Assembly (NCBI GenBank): GCA_041649995.1
Contig: JBAZMA010000001.1
Location: 62,001 to 126,000 of the forward strand
Length of the DNA stretch: 64,000 bases
Direction of reading: 5' to 3'
Source of the DNA: JBAZMA01 sp041649995
GTDB taxonomy: Bacteria > Omnitrophota > Gorgyraeia > Velamenicoccales > Velamenicoccaceae
Below, piece after piece: positions 35,480 through 44,146 of this stretch (positions are counted from its first letter, which is position 1; every line of letters starts with the position of its first letter). The notes below the pieces were generated by a model. The model ran no database searches. It was not told the DNA's origin and was given only the letters and a program-made list of their open reading frames with translations. The position numbers and the translations under genes are program-made.

Positions 35480-35545
35480 AGTTAAGAATGAAGAATGGAA
35501 ACAAACTCATGAGAACGTTACTAAAGAGCTGATCACCAGCCAGCT
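35480..35545. repeat. relics of short-unit repeats after feoB
   Basis: GTTAAGAATGAAGAATGGA at 35482-35500 matches the terminal repeat of the S23 element at 55045, and AGCTGATCACCAGCCAGCTG at 35527-35546 is an imperfect palindrome like the one at 61004-61025. No S23 gene is present here. Confidence 0.5.
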
Positions 35546-35552
35546 GTTGATA

Positions 35553-36578
35553 ATGAAAATCAAAGCCATTTCACTCATTTCCGGAGGATTGGACAGCACC
35601 CTGGCGACAAAAGTTATCATCGACCAGGGGGTCGAAGTCATTGCCGCCAATTTTGTTTCTCCTTTCTGCCGCTGTGACCGCAAGAGGCCCGGGCAGGACC
35701 ATTCCAAGGGCTGCCGCCATGAAGCCGTTTTTGTCGCCAAGGAATTGGCGATCCCGCTGAAGATCGTCAATATGACCAGGGAATTCCTGGAAGTCCTTAA
35801 AAAGCCCAAGCATGGTTACGGCAGCCATATCAATCCCTGCATCGACTGCCGCGTGCTTATGCTCAAAAAAGCCCGCGAACTGATGGAAGAGCAGGGGGCT
35901 CAGTTTTTGATCACCGGGGAAGTGCTGGGCCAAAGGCCCATGTCCCAGCGCAGGGACGCCATGCATATCATTGAAAAGGAAGCCGGGGTCAAGGGCCTTG
36001 TTGTGCGGCCTTTGTCCGCCAAGCTCCTGGATCCGACGATCCCCGAAGAAAAGGGCTGGCTGGACCGCCAAAAGCTCCTGGATATCAGCGGAAGGGGCCG
36101 GCGGACGCAGATGCAGATGGCGCAGGATTATAATATTAAGGATTATCCCTGTCCGGCAGGGGGCTGTTTGCTCACAGACCCGGCCTTTTCAAAGCGCATC
36201 AAGGATTTGATCGACCATAATGAATTGACCATGGAAGATGTCCAGCTTTTGAACCACGGCCGGTATTTCCGCCTGGATGAGAAGCGCAAGCTTGTCATCG
36301 GCAAGAACCAGCATGAGAATGAGAGGTTGGAAGAACTGGCTTCCTCCGAAGACCATCTCTTTTTTCCGGCTGATGACGGGGCAGGGGCTTCGGGCCTGGC
36401 CAGAGGAGATTTTTCAGCCCCAGGCGACCTGGAAATGGCCGCCCGCCTCGTCGCGCGGTATTTTGACGCCGCCAAGACGTCGGACCGCGTGAATGTGGGC
36501 GTCAGGCACAGAGAAAAGACAACCGCTCTCATGGTCGCGCCTTTTAGCGACGAAGAAACGAAGAAATATCTGATTTAA
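35553..36578 (+). CDS. PP-loop ATPase, ThiI/MnmA-like tRNA thiolation-type protein
   Basis: A 341-residue protein with the PP-loop SGGLDST near the N-terminus and cysteines in the middle (NPCIDCR, PCPAGGCLL), as in sulfur-transfer enzymes acting on tRNA. Proteins of this type are annotated as thiouridylase-like or ThiI-like; the exact nucleotide modified is unknown. The C-terminal 120 residues are an extra domain (NHGRYFRLDEKRKLVIGKNQHEN). The ATG at 35553 is preferred to a TTG two codons upstream. It is one of three PP-loop sulfur enzymes in the window, with LarE and MnmA. Confidence 0.7.
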   Translation: MKIKAISLISGGLDSTLATKVIIDQGVEVIAANFVSPFCRCDRKRPGQDHSKGCRHEAVFVAKELAIPLKIVNMTREFLEVLKKPKHGYGSHINPCIDCRVLMLKKARELMEEQGAQFLITGEVLGQRPMSQRRDAMHIIEKEAGVKGLVVRPLSAKLLDPTIPEEKGWLDRQKLLDISGRGRRTQMQMAQDYNIKDYPCPAGGCLLTDPAFSKRIKDLIDHNELTMEDVQLLNHGRYFRLDEKRKLVIGKNQHENERLEELASSEDHLFFPADDGAGASGLARGDFSAPGDLEMAARLVARYFDAAKTSDRVNVGVRHREKTTALMVAPFSDEETKKYLI

Positions 36579-36604
36579 GGCGCCTTCCACAGGGAATAGA
36601 AAAC

Positions 36605-36805
36605 ATGTTCACCAACTGTCCCGGCAGGGACAAGGGCTTAAAGGTCCGTTATATGAAATGCCTGCATTGCGGCGCGGAAATCGAGTTTTTTTCCGATGAG
36701 CCGAAACGCAGGTGCCCGTCCTGCAAGAAGGACGCGGTTTATTCCGAAAAGGATTCCTGTATTTATTGGTGCAAAGCCGCCAAAGACTGTCTCATGCGTT
36801 TTTAA
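36605..36805 (+). CDS. small zinc-ribbon protein
   Basis: A 66-residue protein with CLHC...CPSC forming a likely zinc ribbon and further cysteines at both ends (NCPG; YWCKAAKDC). The start at 36605 is kept because the leading NCPGRDK segment is a recurring feature of such proteins in my recollection; a later ATG at 36653 would remove it. Function unknown. It follows the thiolation gene by 26 bases. Confidence 0.6.
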   Translation: MFTNCPGRDKGLKVRYMKCLHCGAEIEFFSDEPKRRCPSCKKDAVYSEKDSCIYWCKAAKDCLMRF

Positions 36806-36836
36806 AACCCTGCAAACTCCTCGCGTGCCTCCGCCC

Positions 36837-36865
36837 TTGACAAACAGGGGAACCTGACATATACT
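36837..36865 (+). promoter_or_regulatory. strong sigma-70 promoter of the csoR-cus operon
   Basis: Consensus TTGACA at 36837-36842, 17-base spacer, TATACT at 36860-36865. Start of transcription is expected near 36872, inside the operator below. Confidence 0.85.
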
Positions 36866-36866
36866 C

Positions 36867-36885
36867 TATACCAGTAGGGGGTATA
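36867..36885 (+). promoter_or_regulatory. CsoR-type operator
   Basis: TATACC (36867-36872) and GGTATA (36880-36885) form a dyad around a G-rich centre AGTAGGG, the style of known CsoR/RcnR-family operators (A/T arms, G tract). It covers the predicted transcription start, so bound CsoR should block the promoter until Cu(I) arrives. Confidence 0.7.
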
Positions 36886-36903
36886 TGCCAAAGGAGGTTT
36901 TGA

Positions 36904-37185
36904 ATGTCAGACAAGCCCGCCGTCCACCAGGAACAAATCTCCAATCTTAAAAAGATAGAAGGCCAGATCCGCGGCGTCATCCGCATGATCGAAGAAGAGC
37001 GGTATTGCGTCGATATCCTGACCCAGCTGCACGCCGTTACCGGCGCCATTGAAACCGTCGAAGACCGCATCCTGGAAAAGCATCTGCAGGGGTGCGTGGC
37101 GACCTCATTCAGGAAAGGCGAGGCGGCGGACAAGGACTGCAAGATCAAAGAGGTCCTGGGGTTGATCCGTAAATTCAGGAGATGA
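36904..37185 (+). CDS. csoR: CsoR-family copper-sensing repressor
   Basis: A 93-residue all-helical DUF156 protein. The ligands of Cu(I)-sensing CsoR are all present with the classic spacing: Cys35 (RYCVD), His60 and Cys64 (KHLQGC). AAAGGAGG gives a strong start. First gene of the operon csoR-tolC-cusB-cusA-YHS; one base separates it from the next ATG. Confidence 0.9.
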   Translation: MSDKPAVHQEQISNLKKIEGQIRGVIRMIEEERYCVDILTQLHAVTGAIETVEDRILEKHLQGCVATSFRKGEAADKDCKIKEVLGLIRKFRR

Positions 37186-37186
37186 T

Positions 37187-38455
37187 ATGAAAAAAACATT
37201 CATGTCTTTGCTCGGGCTGTTCCTGCTTTCGGGCAGCGCCCTGGCTGTTGAGGCCACGCTTCAGGACCTGATCGATGAAGCCCTGGAACGCAATCCGAGG
37301 ATCCTGGCCGCGCAGGCGCGGTATGAGGCCGCCAAAGCCAGGATTCCGCAGGCCAGCAGCCTCGAAGATCCCCGGTTTGATTATAAATACGACCGGATGA
37401 TCCCCCGCATGGTCAACAGCGACAGCGAAAACCCCGGGGCCATGCGCGTTTACGGCGTTACCCAGGAATTTCCGTTTCCCACAAAGTTATTGTTGAGAGG
37501 CCAGATCGCCTCCAAAGAAGCGCAGATCGTTTACGCGCAATATCTGGAAAAAAAGAACGCGGTGATCTCCGAGGTCAAGACCCTTTATGCCGAACTCGCC
37601 CTGATCTATAAGACCATTGAGATCATCAGGGAGAATAAACTGCTTCTGGAACAATTGAACAAAAGCGCTTCGTCGCGGTATTCCGTGGGCAAGAGCAGCC
37701 AGCAGGATGTTTTGAAGGCCCAGGTCGAGATCGCCAAGATGGATAATGAGCTGGTCCTCTTGGAGCAGAGGCGGCAGGTCCTGCAGGCCAGGCTCAATAC
37801 GGTTTTGAACCGGGACCCGAGCCTTGAGAGGGGCAGTGTGGCTGTCCGTGAGAGGCCCGCGAAATTTCCCGAGTTGGCGAAATTGAACGAACTGGGCAGG
37901 GAGCATCGCCAGGAGCTGGCGGGTTACCGCCTCGCGGTTGACCGCGCCAAAAAAATGGTGGCCCTGGCCAAGCAGGAATATCTTCCCGATTTTATGATCC
38001 GATATGAGCGGATGGAGCGCGATAGCCGCCTGAAAGAATGGGCGGGCATGGTCGGCGTGACGTTGCCTCTCTGGTTCTGGCAGAAGCAGAATTTTAACGT
38101 TAAGGAGATGAAGGCCGAGCTCAAAGGCATGCAAGCCGTCTATCAGGAGGAGGAAAACGCGGTCTTCCTGGAGATCAAGGAGAATTACGCGGAACTGGAG
38201 GCTGCCGGAAAACTGCTGGCGCTTTACCGGACGGCGTATCTGCCGCAGGCCGAGCAGACCTTGAAGGCGTCTTTGAGCGGCTACGAATCGAACCAGGTCG
38301 ATTTTTTGAATGTCCTCGACAGCACGCGCCTTCTTCTGGAATTCAAACTGGATTATTACAGGATTTTGATCAGACAGGAAATCGCCTTTGCGGAATTGGA
38401 AAAAGCCACAGGCAGGGAATTGGGCGGCGAAAGGACCGGGGGTCATGAAAAATAA
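37187..38455 (+). CDS. TolC-family outer-membrane efflux protein (CusC-like)
   Basis: A 422-residue exported protein (signal peptide MKKTFMSLLGLFLLSGSALA) with the paired long-helix repeats of outer-membrane efflux channels (DEALERNPRILAAQARYEAAKARI and later QDVLKAQVEIAKMDNELVLLEQRRQVLQARL). It forms the outer-membrane duct of the tripartite pump with the two next genes and shows that the organism has an outer membrane. It overlaps the adaptor gene by 11 bases. Confidence 0.9.
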   Translation: MKKTFMSLLGLFLLSGSALAVEATLQDLIDEALERNPRILAAQARYEAAKARIPQASSLEDPRFDYKYDRMIPRMVNSDSENPGAMRVYGVTQEFPFPTKLLLRGQIASKEAQIVYAQYLEKKNAVISEVKTLYAELALIYKTIEIIRENKLLLEQLNKSASSRYSVGKSSQQDVLKAQVEIAKMDNELVLLEQRRQVLQARLNTVLNRDPSLERGSVAVRERPAKFPELAKLNELGREHRQELAGYRLAVDRAKKMVALAKQEYLPDFMIRYERMERDSRLKEWAGMVGVTLPLWFWQKQNFNVKEMKAELKGMQAVYQEEENAVFLEIKENYAELEAAGKLLALYRTAYLPQAEQTLKASLSGYESNQVDFLNVLDSTRLLLEFKLDYYRILIRQEIAFAELEKATGRELGGERTGGHEK

Positions 38456-39956
38456 AAGATGGGTCATAGGGGCTGTCGTGGGGTTTTTCTTGTTGGCCGG
38501 CGGGGCCGCGCTATTTTTTCAAAACGCGCCGCACGGTTCAAACGATATTTCCAAAAAGGAAGGGATCGATTATTGGACATGCGGTATGCATCCTGAGGTC
38601 AGGCAGGCCGGCCCCGGCAAATGCCCTTTGTGTCAGATGCCCCTGGTGCCGGTTTTAAAAGAACAGGCCCCTGCCGGAGCCCTTGGGGATCAAGAGGGTT
38701 ATTACGGATGCGGGATGAAGCAGGAAGGGCATTGTCCGCATTGCGACAAAGGGGACAAGGACGCCAAATGCGTTTGCGGCGGACATTCATTTATCCAGAA
38801 GGGCGAGGCCCTGAAACACTGCCCGGTCTGCAAAAAAGAGCTTCAAAAAATTCCGCCGGAAGAGGCGGTTCAAAAAGTCGATCCCGGCCGCCCGGAAAAA
38901 GAAAAGCCGCTTTTCTACCGTAATCCCATGGATCCGCAAGTCACGTCTCCTGCTCCCATGAAGGATGAAATGGGCATGGATTATATTCCTGTCTATGAAG
39001 AACAGCAAAAGCCGGGCCTTCAGGAAGAAGGCGTGGTCAGCCGCGTGCGTCTTAAGCAGGATCAGTCCCGGTTGGCCGGAGTCGTTGTTGAGCCTGTTGA
39101 GAAGCGTGCCCTGGTCAAGGAGATCCGGGCGGTCGGCAGGATCGCTTTTGACCCTGAACTTGCCATTGCCCAGGAAGAGTTTCTGACGGCTGTCGAAACC
39201 CGGCAAAAGGTCGGCCAGAGCCCGGACCCTGATGTCATTGCCCGTTCCCAGGATTTGCTTGAGAAGTCCAGGTTTAAGCTGAGACTTTTGGGAATGAGCG
39301 AGCAGGAGATCGACGCGTTGGAAACCGCCAAAACAGCGCAGATGAGTCTTGTCCTTCCTGAGGACAAGGCCTGGGTTTACGCGGATATCTTTGAATATGA
39401 CCTGGCTTGGGTCAAACAGGGGCAAAAGGCCGAAGTGACGACTACCGCTTATCCGGGCGAAGTTTTTGAGGGCGTCATCAAATCCATCAGCCCTGTCCTG
39501 GATCCGAAAACGCGCTCCGTCAGGGTAAGGCTTGAGATCGACAATCCGGACAGAAAGCTGAAACCTGAAATGTACGCGAATGTCGTGATCCAGAGTCTGT
39601 ATGAAGGGCCCGATGGCGCAAGAAAAATGCTGGCTGTGCCGCAGGAAGCCGTGCTGGATACGGGCACGCGCAAAATTGTTTATGTTGACGCCGGCAATGG
39701 GACGTTTCTAGGCAAAGAGGTCAAGGTGGGGCCTGTGGCCGCGGCTGTTGTGGATGGCGCGCCGCGCCTTTTTTATCCTGTGCTGGAGGGTTTGAAGGGG
39801 GATGAGAGGATCGTGACCAAGGGGAATTTCCTGATCGATTCCCAAAGCCAGCTCACAGGCGGAATGTCCGTATTGTGGGGCGGCTCGCAGGAGCTCAAGT
39901 CCGAAGGAGGGACTGCTCAAGAATCAGCTCCGATTACAACCGAACACCAGCATTGA
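38445..39956 (+). CDS. cusB: RND efflux adaptor (CusB-like) with heavy-metal-binding N-terminus
   Basis: A 503-residue periplasmic membrane-fusion protein with an N-terminal anchor (WVIGAVVGFFLLAGGAALFF). Before the adaptor domains lie three metal-binding-type segments: YWTCGMHPEV...CPLCQMPL, a Cys/His-rich CGMKQEGHCPHC...CVCGGH...CPVC stretch and YRNPMDPQ...DEMGMDYIPVY. The middle and C-terminal regions (GRIAFDPELAIAQEEF, VYADIFEYDLAWVKQGQKAEV, GDERIVTKGNFLIDSQSQL) match CusB. ATG at 38445 is chosen over upstream in-frame starts lying inside the TolC gene. It hands Cu(I) or Ag(I) to CusA. Confidence 0.9.
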   Translation: MKNKRWVIGAVVGFFLLAGGAALFFQNAPHGSNDISKKEGIDYWTCGMHPEVRQAGPGKCPLCQMPLVPVLKEQAPAGALGDQEGYYGCGMKQEGHCPHCDKGDKDAKCVCGGHSFIQKGEALKHCPVCKKELQKIPPEEAVQKVDPGRPEKEKPLFYRNPMDPQVTSPAPMKDEMGMDYIPVYEEQQKPGLQEEGVVSRVRLKQDQSRLAGVVVEPVEKRALVKEIRAVGRIAFDPELAIAQEEFLTAVETRQKVGQSPDPDVIARSQDLLEKSRFKLRLLGMSEQEIDALETAKTAQMSLVLPEDKAWVYADIFEYDLAWVKQGQKAEVTTTAYPGEVFEGVIKSISPVLDPKTRSVRVRLEIDNPDRKLKPEMYANVVIQSLYEGPDGARKMLAVPQEAVLDTGTRKIVYVDAGNGTFLGKEVKVGPVAAAVVDGAPRLFYPVLEGLKGDERIVTKGNFLIDSQSQLTGGMSVLWGGSQELKSEGGTAQESAPITTEHQH

Positions 39957-39981
39957 AAGTTTTCATAAACCGAATATTTTT

Positions 39982-42900
39982 ATGATCAATAACCTCATCA
40001 AATACTGTTTAAAAACACCCCTGGTCGTATTCGTGATTTACGGCGTCCTCGTATTTTGGGGCGCCTGGGCCATTTCCAATATCCCTATCGACGCCCTTCC
40101 TGATATCGGCGAGAAACAGGTCATTGTCTATACGGATTGGCCCGGTCGTTCAGCCCAGGACATCGAAGACCAGGTCACATATCCGTTGTCCGTGACCTTG
40201 CAGGGCGTGCCGGGTGTTAAAACCGTGCGCGCCTCATCCGCCTTCGGCTTTTCAGAAGTCTATTTGATCTTCGAAGACAGCGTGGATTATTACTGGGCCA
40301 GGTCCAGGGTCCTTGAGCGTATGAATATTGCCGCCAGGAGCCTGCCTGAGGGCGTAAACCCTGTCCTGGCGCCGGATGCCACGGGCTTAGGCCAGGTTTT
40401 CTGGTACACGGTGGAAGGTCCCGGCCGGACGCTGGATGAACTCAGGAGCCTGCAGGACTGGTTTATCCGCTATCAGCTTAATTCCGTCAAGGGTGTCTCT
40501 GAGGTCGCGACCGTCGGCGGATTCGTCAAACAATACCAGATCGACCTGGACCCCAACAGGATGCTCAGCTACAACATCAGCCTCCAGGACGTCCTGAAGG
40601 CGGTCAAGGATTCCAATATCGACGTGGGCGCCAAGGTCATCGAATCCGGCGGTATGGAATTCATCGTGCGGGGCCTCGGGTTTATCAAGGACGCCGAAGA
40701 CATCAACAAGATCGTCGTGGGCGAAGACAAAGGCGTGCCTGTCACGGTCAGGAATATCGCGTTTGTCCATCTGGGGCCGGAATTCCGGCGCGGGGCGCTG
40801 GATAAGGATGGACAGCAGGCCGTCGGCGGAGTGGTTGTCATGCGTTACGGCGAGAACGCCATGCAGACGATCCACCGCGTCAAAGAAAAGATCAAAGAGA
40901 TCGAAAAGGGCCTGCCTGAGGGCGTGCGGATCGTGCCGTTTTATGACCGCACCGACCTCATCCACAGGACCATCGGCACATTGAAAGAGGCCCTGACCCT
41001 TGAGATCATTGTCACGATGGCCGTGGTCATCCCGTTTCTGGCCCATGTGTTTGCCGGCGTCATCATTTGTCTGGCCCTGCCGTTTTCCGTTTTGCTCGCC
41101 TTTATCGCGATGTATTATCTGGGCATCGATTCCAATATCATGTCTTTGTCGGGCATTGCCATCGCCATCGGCGCTCTCGTGGACATGGGCATCATCATGA
41201 CGGAGAACGCCTATCGGCACCTCATTTTAGAAAAAGAAGCCATCCTGCGGGGCGTCAAGACGAGGCTGGAGGTCATTTACGCGGCGGCCTCCGAAGTCGG
41301 TTCAGCCGTCTTGACCGCTGTTTTGACGACGGTGGTTTCATTTTTGCCTGTGTTCGCCCTGGAGGCCCAGGAAGGAAAGTTGTTTCATCCCCTGGCATGG
41401 ACCAAAACCCTTGTCCTCCTGGCTTCTGTTGTCATCGCTTTGACGTTGACGCCTGTTTTGTGCCTTTACGGGCTCAAAGGCAGGCTGCGCAAGCCGGAAG
41501 AGAACCCCTTGGTCAACAAACTGCAGGTCCGGTATGAAAAGGTTTTACGCTGGGTCCTGGGTCACAGGACCGCGTTCCTGCTTCTGCCCTGGGCGGCTTT
41601 TACCGGGTCGCTTCCTTTCCTCATCCCGAAAGGCGCCGTCGCCTTTGTTATTTTCATTGTTGTTTCCGTCGGGACGCTGGTTTTTATCCTGCCGAAAAGG
41701 GCGAAATCCTGGATAGGCGGCGCCCTGATCCTTGTTCTTTTGAGCGGCTGGTTTTTGGCCGCCCCGCGCATCGGCCGGGAATTCATGCCGGCATTTGACG
41801 AAGGCTCCATCCTGTTCATGCCTGTCCTGCGCCCGGCGGTTTCTTTGACCGAAGCCTACCGCGTCATCCAGATCCAGGACAAGATCATCGCCGCTTTCCC
41901 CGAGGTGGAGATGGTTGTCGGCAAGGTGGGCCGCGCCGAAACGGCCACAGACCCGGCGCCTGTGGAGATGTTTGAGACGACGATCACGCTTAAGGACAAA
42001 AAGCTCTGGCGCGCGGGGATGACGAAGGAAAAACTCATCCGCGAGATGGACGCGGCCCTGCAGATCCCTGGCGTTTCCAATATCTGGACCCAGCCGATCA
42101 TAAACAGGATCGATATGCTGGCCACTGGCATCCGGACTTCGGTCGGGGTCAAGGTCTTCGGCCCGGATTTGAAGAAGATCGAGGAGATCGCCCGGCAGGT
42201 GGAAGACATTGTGCGGACCGTGCCCGGGGCCACGGACCTGTATTCCGAGAAGATCGTCGGAAAACCGTATCTTGAGTTCCACATCGACCGCGAACAGATC
42301 GCCCGCTACGGCGTGACCATCCGGCAGGTCCAGGATGTCATCGAAATGGGCATCGGCGGAGAGAATATCTCGACGACCGTGGAAGGCCGCGAGCGTTATC
42401 CCGTCCGCGTGCGTTACTTGAGGGAGCTGCGGGACAACCCGGAGGCTCTCAAAAAGACCTTGATCCCCACCAGTTCCGGCGCGCAGGTCCCTATCTCGCA
42501 GGTCGCCGACATTTATTTTGTCACCGGGCCCGCGATGATCAATTCCGAGAACGGGCTGTTGCGCGCCTATGTGCTGATGAATGTCCGGGGCAGGGACATG
42601 GTCGGTTTTGTCGAAGAGGCCTCCAGGGTGGTCAACAACAAGCTGAAGCTGCCGGCCGGTTATTTCATCCAGTGGTCCGGGCAATTCGAGAACCAGGTCC
42701 GTTCCACCAAAAAGATTTTTCTTCTTTTGCCCATCAGTCTTCTGATAAATTTCCTGATCATTTATATGAATTTCCGCTCTTTGTCAAAAACGGCGTTCAT
42801 TTTTACGGCCATCCCCGTCACATTGGCCGGCGGGATCTGGCTTCTGGCCGCCTATAGCGTATTCAGGGATTTCAATTTTTCCGTGGCGGTCTGGGTCGGT

Positions 42901-43242
42901 TTTATCGCGCTGTTCGGGATCGCCGTCGATGACGGTGTGCTGATGACCACCTATCTCGACGACGTTTTCAGAAAACGCAAAAATGGGATCAAGACCCGTC
43001 AGGATATTGTGGAGGCGACTGTTGAGGCGAGTTTGGGAAGGATCCGGCCTGCCTTCATAACGACCGTGACGACGATCGTCGCGCTTCTGCCGATCATGTT
43101 TTTAAAAGGCACCGGCTCTGAGATCATGCAGCCCATGGCCATTCCTTCCATCGGCGGCATGGTCATGGAAATGGTCACCTGGTTTGTCGTGCCGTGTTTG
43201 TATTCCTGGCATCAGGAAAGCCTGCTGAAAAAAACCGCTTAA
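39982..43242 (+). CDS. cusA: heavy-metal RND efflux pump (CusA-like)
   Basis: A 1086-residue inner-membrane RND pump of the HME group. The N-terminus (PIDALPDIGEKQVIVYTDWPGRS), the ALVDMGIIMTENAYRH helix with its conserved Asp in TM4 and the long periplasmic porter loops fit CusA-type monovalent-metal exporters. A run of extra hydrophobic sequence at about 515-600 is typical of CusA members that carry 13-14 membrane segments. Fourth gene of the CsoR operon. Confidence 0.95.
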   Translation: MINNLIKYCLKTPLVVFVIYGVLVFWGAWAISNIPIDALPDIGEKQVIVYTDWPGRSAQDIEDQVTYPLSVTLQGVPGVKTVRASSAFGFSEVYLIFEDSVDYYWARSRVLERMNIAARSLPEGVNPVLAPDATGLGQVFWYTVEGPGRTLDELRSLQDWFIRYQLNSVKGVSEVATVGGFVKQYQIDLDPNRMLSYNISLQDVLKAVKDSNIDVGAKVIESGGMEFIVRGLGFIKDAEDINKIVVGEDKGVPVTVRNIAFVHLGPEFRRGALDKDGQQAVGGVVVMRYGENAMQTIHRVKEKIKEIEKGLPEGVRIVPFYDRTDLIHRTIGTLKEALTLEIIVTMAVVIPFLAHVFAGVIICLALPFSVLLAFIAMYYLGIDSNIMSLSGIAIAIGALVDMGIIMTENAYRHLILEKEAILRGVKTRLEVIYAAASEVGSAVLTAVLTTVVSFLPVFALEAQEGKLFHPLAWTKTLVLLASVVIALTLTPVLCLYGLKGRLRKPEENPLVNKLQVRYEKVLRWVLGHRTAFLLLPWAAFTGSLPFLIPKGAVAFVIFIVVSVGTLVFILPKRAKSWIGGALILVLLSGWFLAAPRIGREFMPAFDEGSILFMPVLRPAVSLTEAYRVIQIQDKIIAAFPEVEMVVGKVGRAETATDPAPVEMFETTITLKDKKLWRAGMTKEKLIREMDAALQIPGVSNIWTQPIINRIDMLATGIRTSVGVKVFGPDLKKIEEIARQVEDIVRTVPGATDLYSEKIVGKPYLEFHIDREQIARYGVTIRQVQDVIEMGIGGENISTTVEGRERYPVRVRYLRELRDNPEALKKTLIPTSSGAQVPISQVADIYFVTGPAMINSENGLLRAYVLMNVRGRDMVGFVEEASRVVNNKLKLPAGYFIQWSGQFENQVRSTKKIFLLLPISLLINFLIIYMNFRSLSKTAFIFTAIPVTLAGGIWLLAAYSVFRDFNFSVAVWVGFIALFGIAVDDGVLMTTYLDDVFRKRKNGIKTRQDIVEATVEASLGRIRPAFITTVTTIVALLPIMFLKGTGSEIMQPMAIPSIGGMVMEMVTWFVVPCLYSWHQESLLKKTA

Positions 43243-43259
43243 ATAACGAAGGGGGAGTT

Positions 43260-43565
43260 ATGTTGAAGAAATTCCTGCTCGCGCTGGTGATAACGGCATC
43301 GACTGCCGGTTTTGCCTTAGGTCAGCACCATCATGAGGATGCCCGGCTTGAGGCCACGCCCGTTGTGGCGCCCGCGGATACTCCCGAGGCTGCCAATAAT
43401 ACCGTCTGCCCCGTGACCGGGCTGCCTATTGGCGAACCGGGGAAATACACAGTTGAGCATAACGGCAAGATCTATAACCTTTGCTGTCAAATGTGCGCGG
43501 AAAAGTTCTTAGAAGACCCTGAAACCTGCATTTCAAGGCTAAAGCCTTCAGAAGATCAAGAGTAG
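43260..43565 (+). CDS. exported YHS/TRASH-like metal-binding protein
   Basis: A 101-residue protein with a signal peptide (ending GFALG), a His/acid segment (QHHHED) and a YHS-like core: NTVCPVTGLPIG...VEHNGKIYNLCCQMCAEKFLEDPE. The four cysteines and the His cluster suggest a periplasmic metal carrier or sensor for the Cus pump. The ATG at 43260 follows GGGGGAG; an upstream in-frame start lies inside cusA. Last gene before a terminator. Confidence 0.8.
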   Translation: MLKKFLLALVITASTAGFALGQHHHEDARLEATPVVAPADTPEAANNTVCPVTGLPIGEPGKYTVEHNGKIYNLCCQMCAEKFLEDPETCISRLKPSEDQE

Positions 43566-43609
43566 CCGCGGCGCCGCAAAGTTTCCTATCCGTATATTTT
43601 TAAATCACT

Positions 43610-43655
43610 TAAAGCCTTTAGGAGAGAAGTACTCTGCTAAGGGCTTTACTTTTCT
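43610..43655 (+). terminator. terminator of the cus operon
   Basis: TAAAGCCTTTAG (43610-43621) pairs with CTAAGGGCTTTA (43637-43648; one G-U pair) with an inner AGAG/CTCT hairpin, followed by CTTTTCT. Confidence 0.7.
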
Positions 43656-43660
43656 CCAAA

Positions 43661-43693
43661 ATACTTGACAAGAATTATCAGGTATTTTAAAAT
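43661..43693 (+). promoter_or_regulatory. IscR type-1-like operator overlapping a leaderless promoter
   Basis: The dyad ATACTTGA...TCAGGTAT (43661-43685, total 25 bases) closely matches the layout of E. coli IscR type-1 sites. Its TTGACA (43665-43670) is also the -35 box; TAAAAT at 43688-43693 after a 17-base spacer is the -10. The ATG at 43700 is only six bases further, so the mRNA should be leaderless. Confidence 0.7.
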
Positions 43694-43699
43694 GCCTCT

Positions 43700-44146
43700 A
43701 TGAGGATCACAACCCAGGGAGATTACGCTCTAAAGTGTCTTATGCGCATCGCGCAGGACGGTCCGTCAGGCCCGGTTTCCATCAGCCGCATCGTCGCCCG
43801 GGAAGGCCTGCCCCTGGATTATCTTGAGCAGCTTCTTTTAAAGCTGAAACGCAGCCGCCTCATCAAAAGCGTCAGGGGCGCGAAAGGCGGTTATCTGCTG
43901 AATACAGACCCGGACCGCATCAGCGTGCTTTGCGTGCTGCAGGCTGTCAGCGGTGAGGTTTTTGAGATCATCTGCGGCCGCAAGCGCAAGAGCGGCAAGA
44001 CATGCAAGGGGTCGGATGATTGCGCCCTCAGGGATGTCTGGAGCCATTTAAAAGGCCATATTGAAGATTATCTGGGATCAGTGACCCTGGACCAGTTACT
44101 CAAACGTTCGAGGTGCATCCATGAAGACAATAGCCGTATTGGTTGA
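43700..44146 (+). CDS. Rrf2-family Fe-S regulator, IscR-like
   Basis: A 148-residue winged-helix regulator (MRITTQGDYALKCLMRIA; YLEQLLLKLKRSRLIKSVRGAKGGYLL). Three cysteines at 92, 102 and 108 match the region of the [2Fe-2S] ligands of IscR (92, 98, 104). It should sense Fe-S status and repress its own promoter through the dyad upstream. It overlaps the next gene by 26 bases, and the downstream NifU, LarE and IscS genes fit an Fe-S/sulfur regulon. Confidence 0.9.
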   Translation: MRITTQGDYALKCLMRIAQDGPSGPVSISRIVAREGLPLDYLEQLLLKLKRSRLIKSVRGAKGGYLLNTDPDRISVLCVLQAVSGEVFEIICGRKRKSGKTCKGSDDCALRDVWSHLKGHIEDYLGSVTLDQLLKRSRCIHEDNSRIG

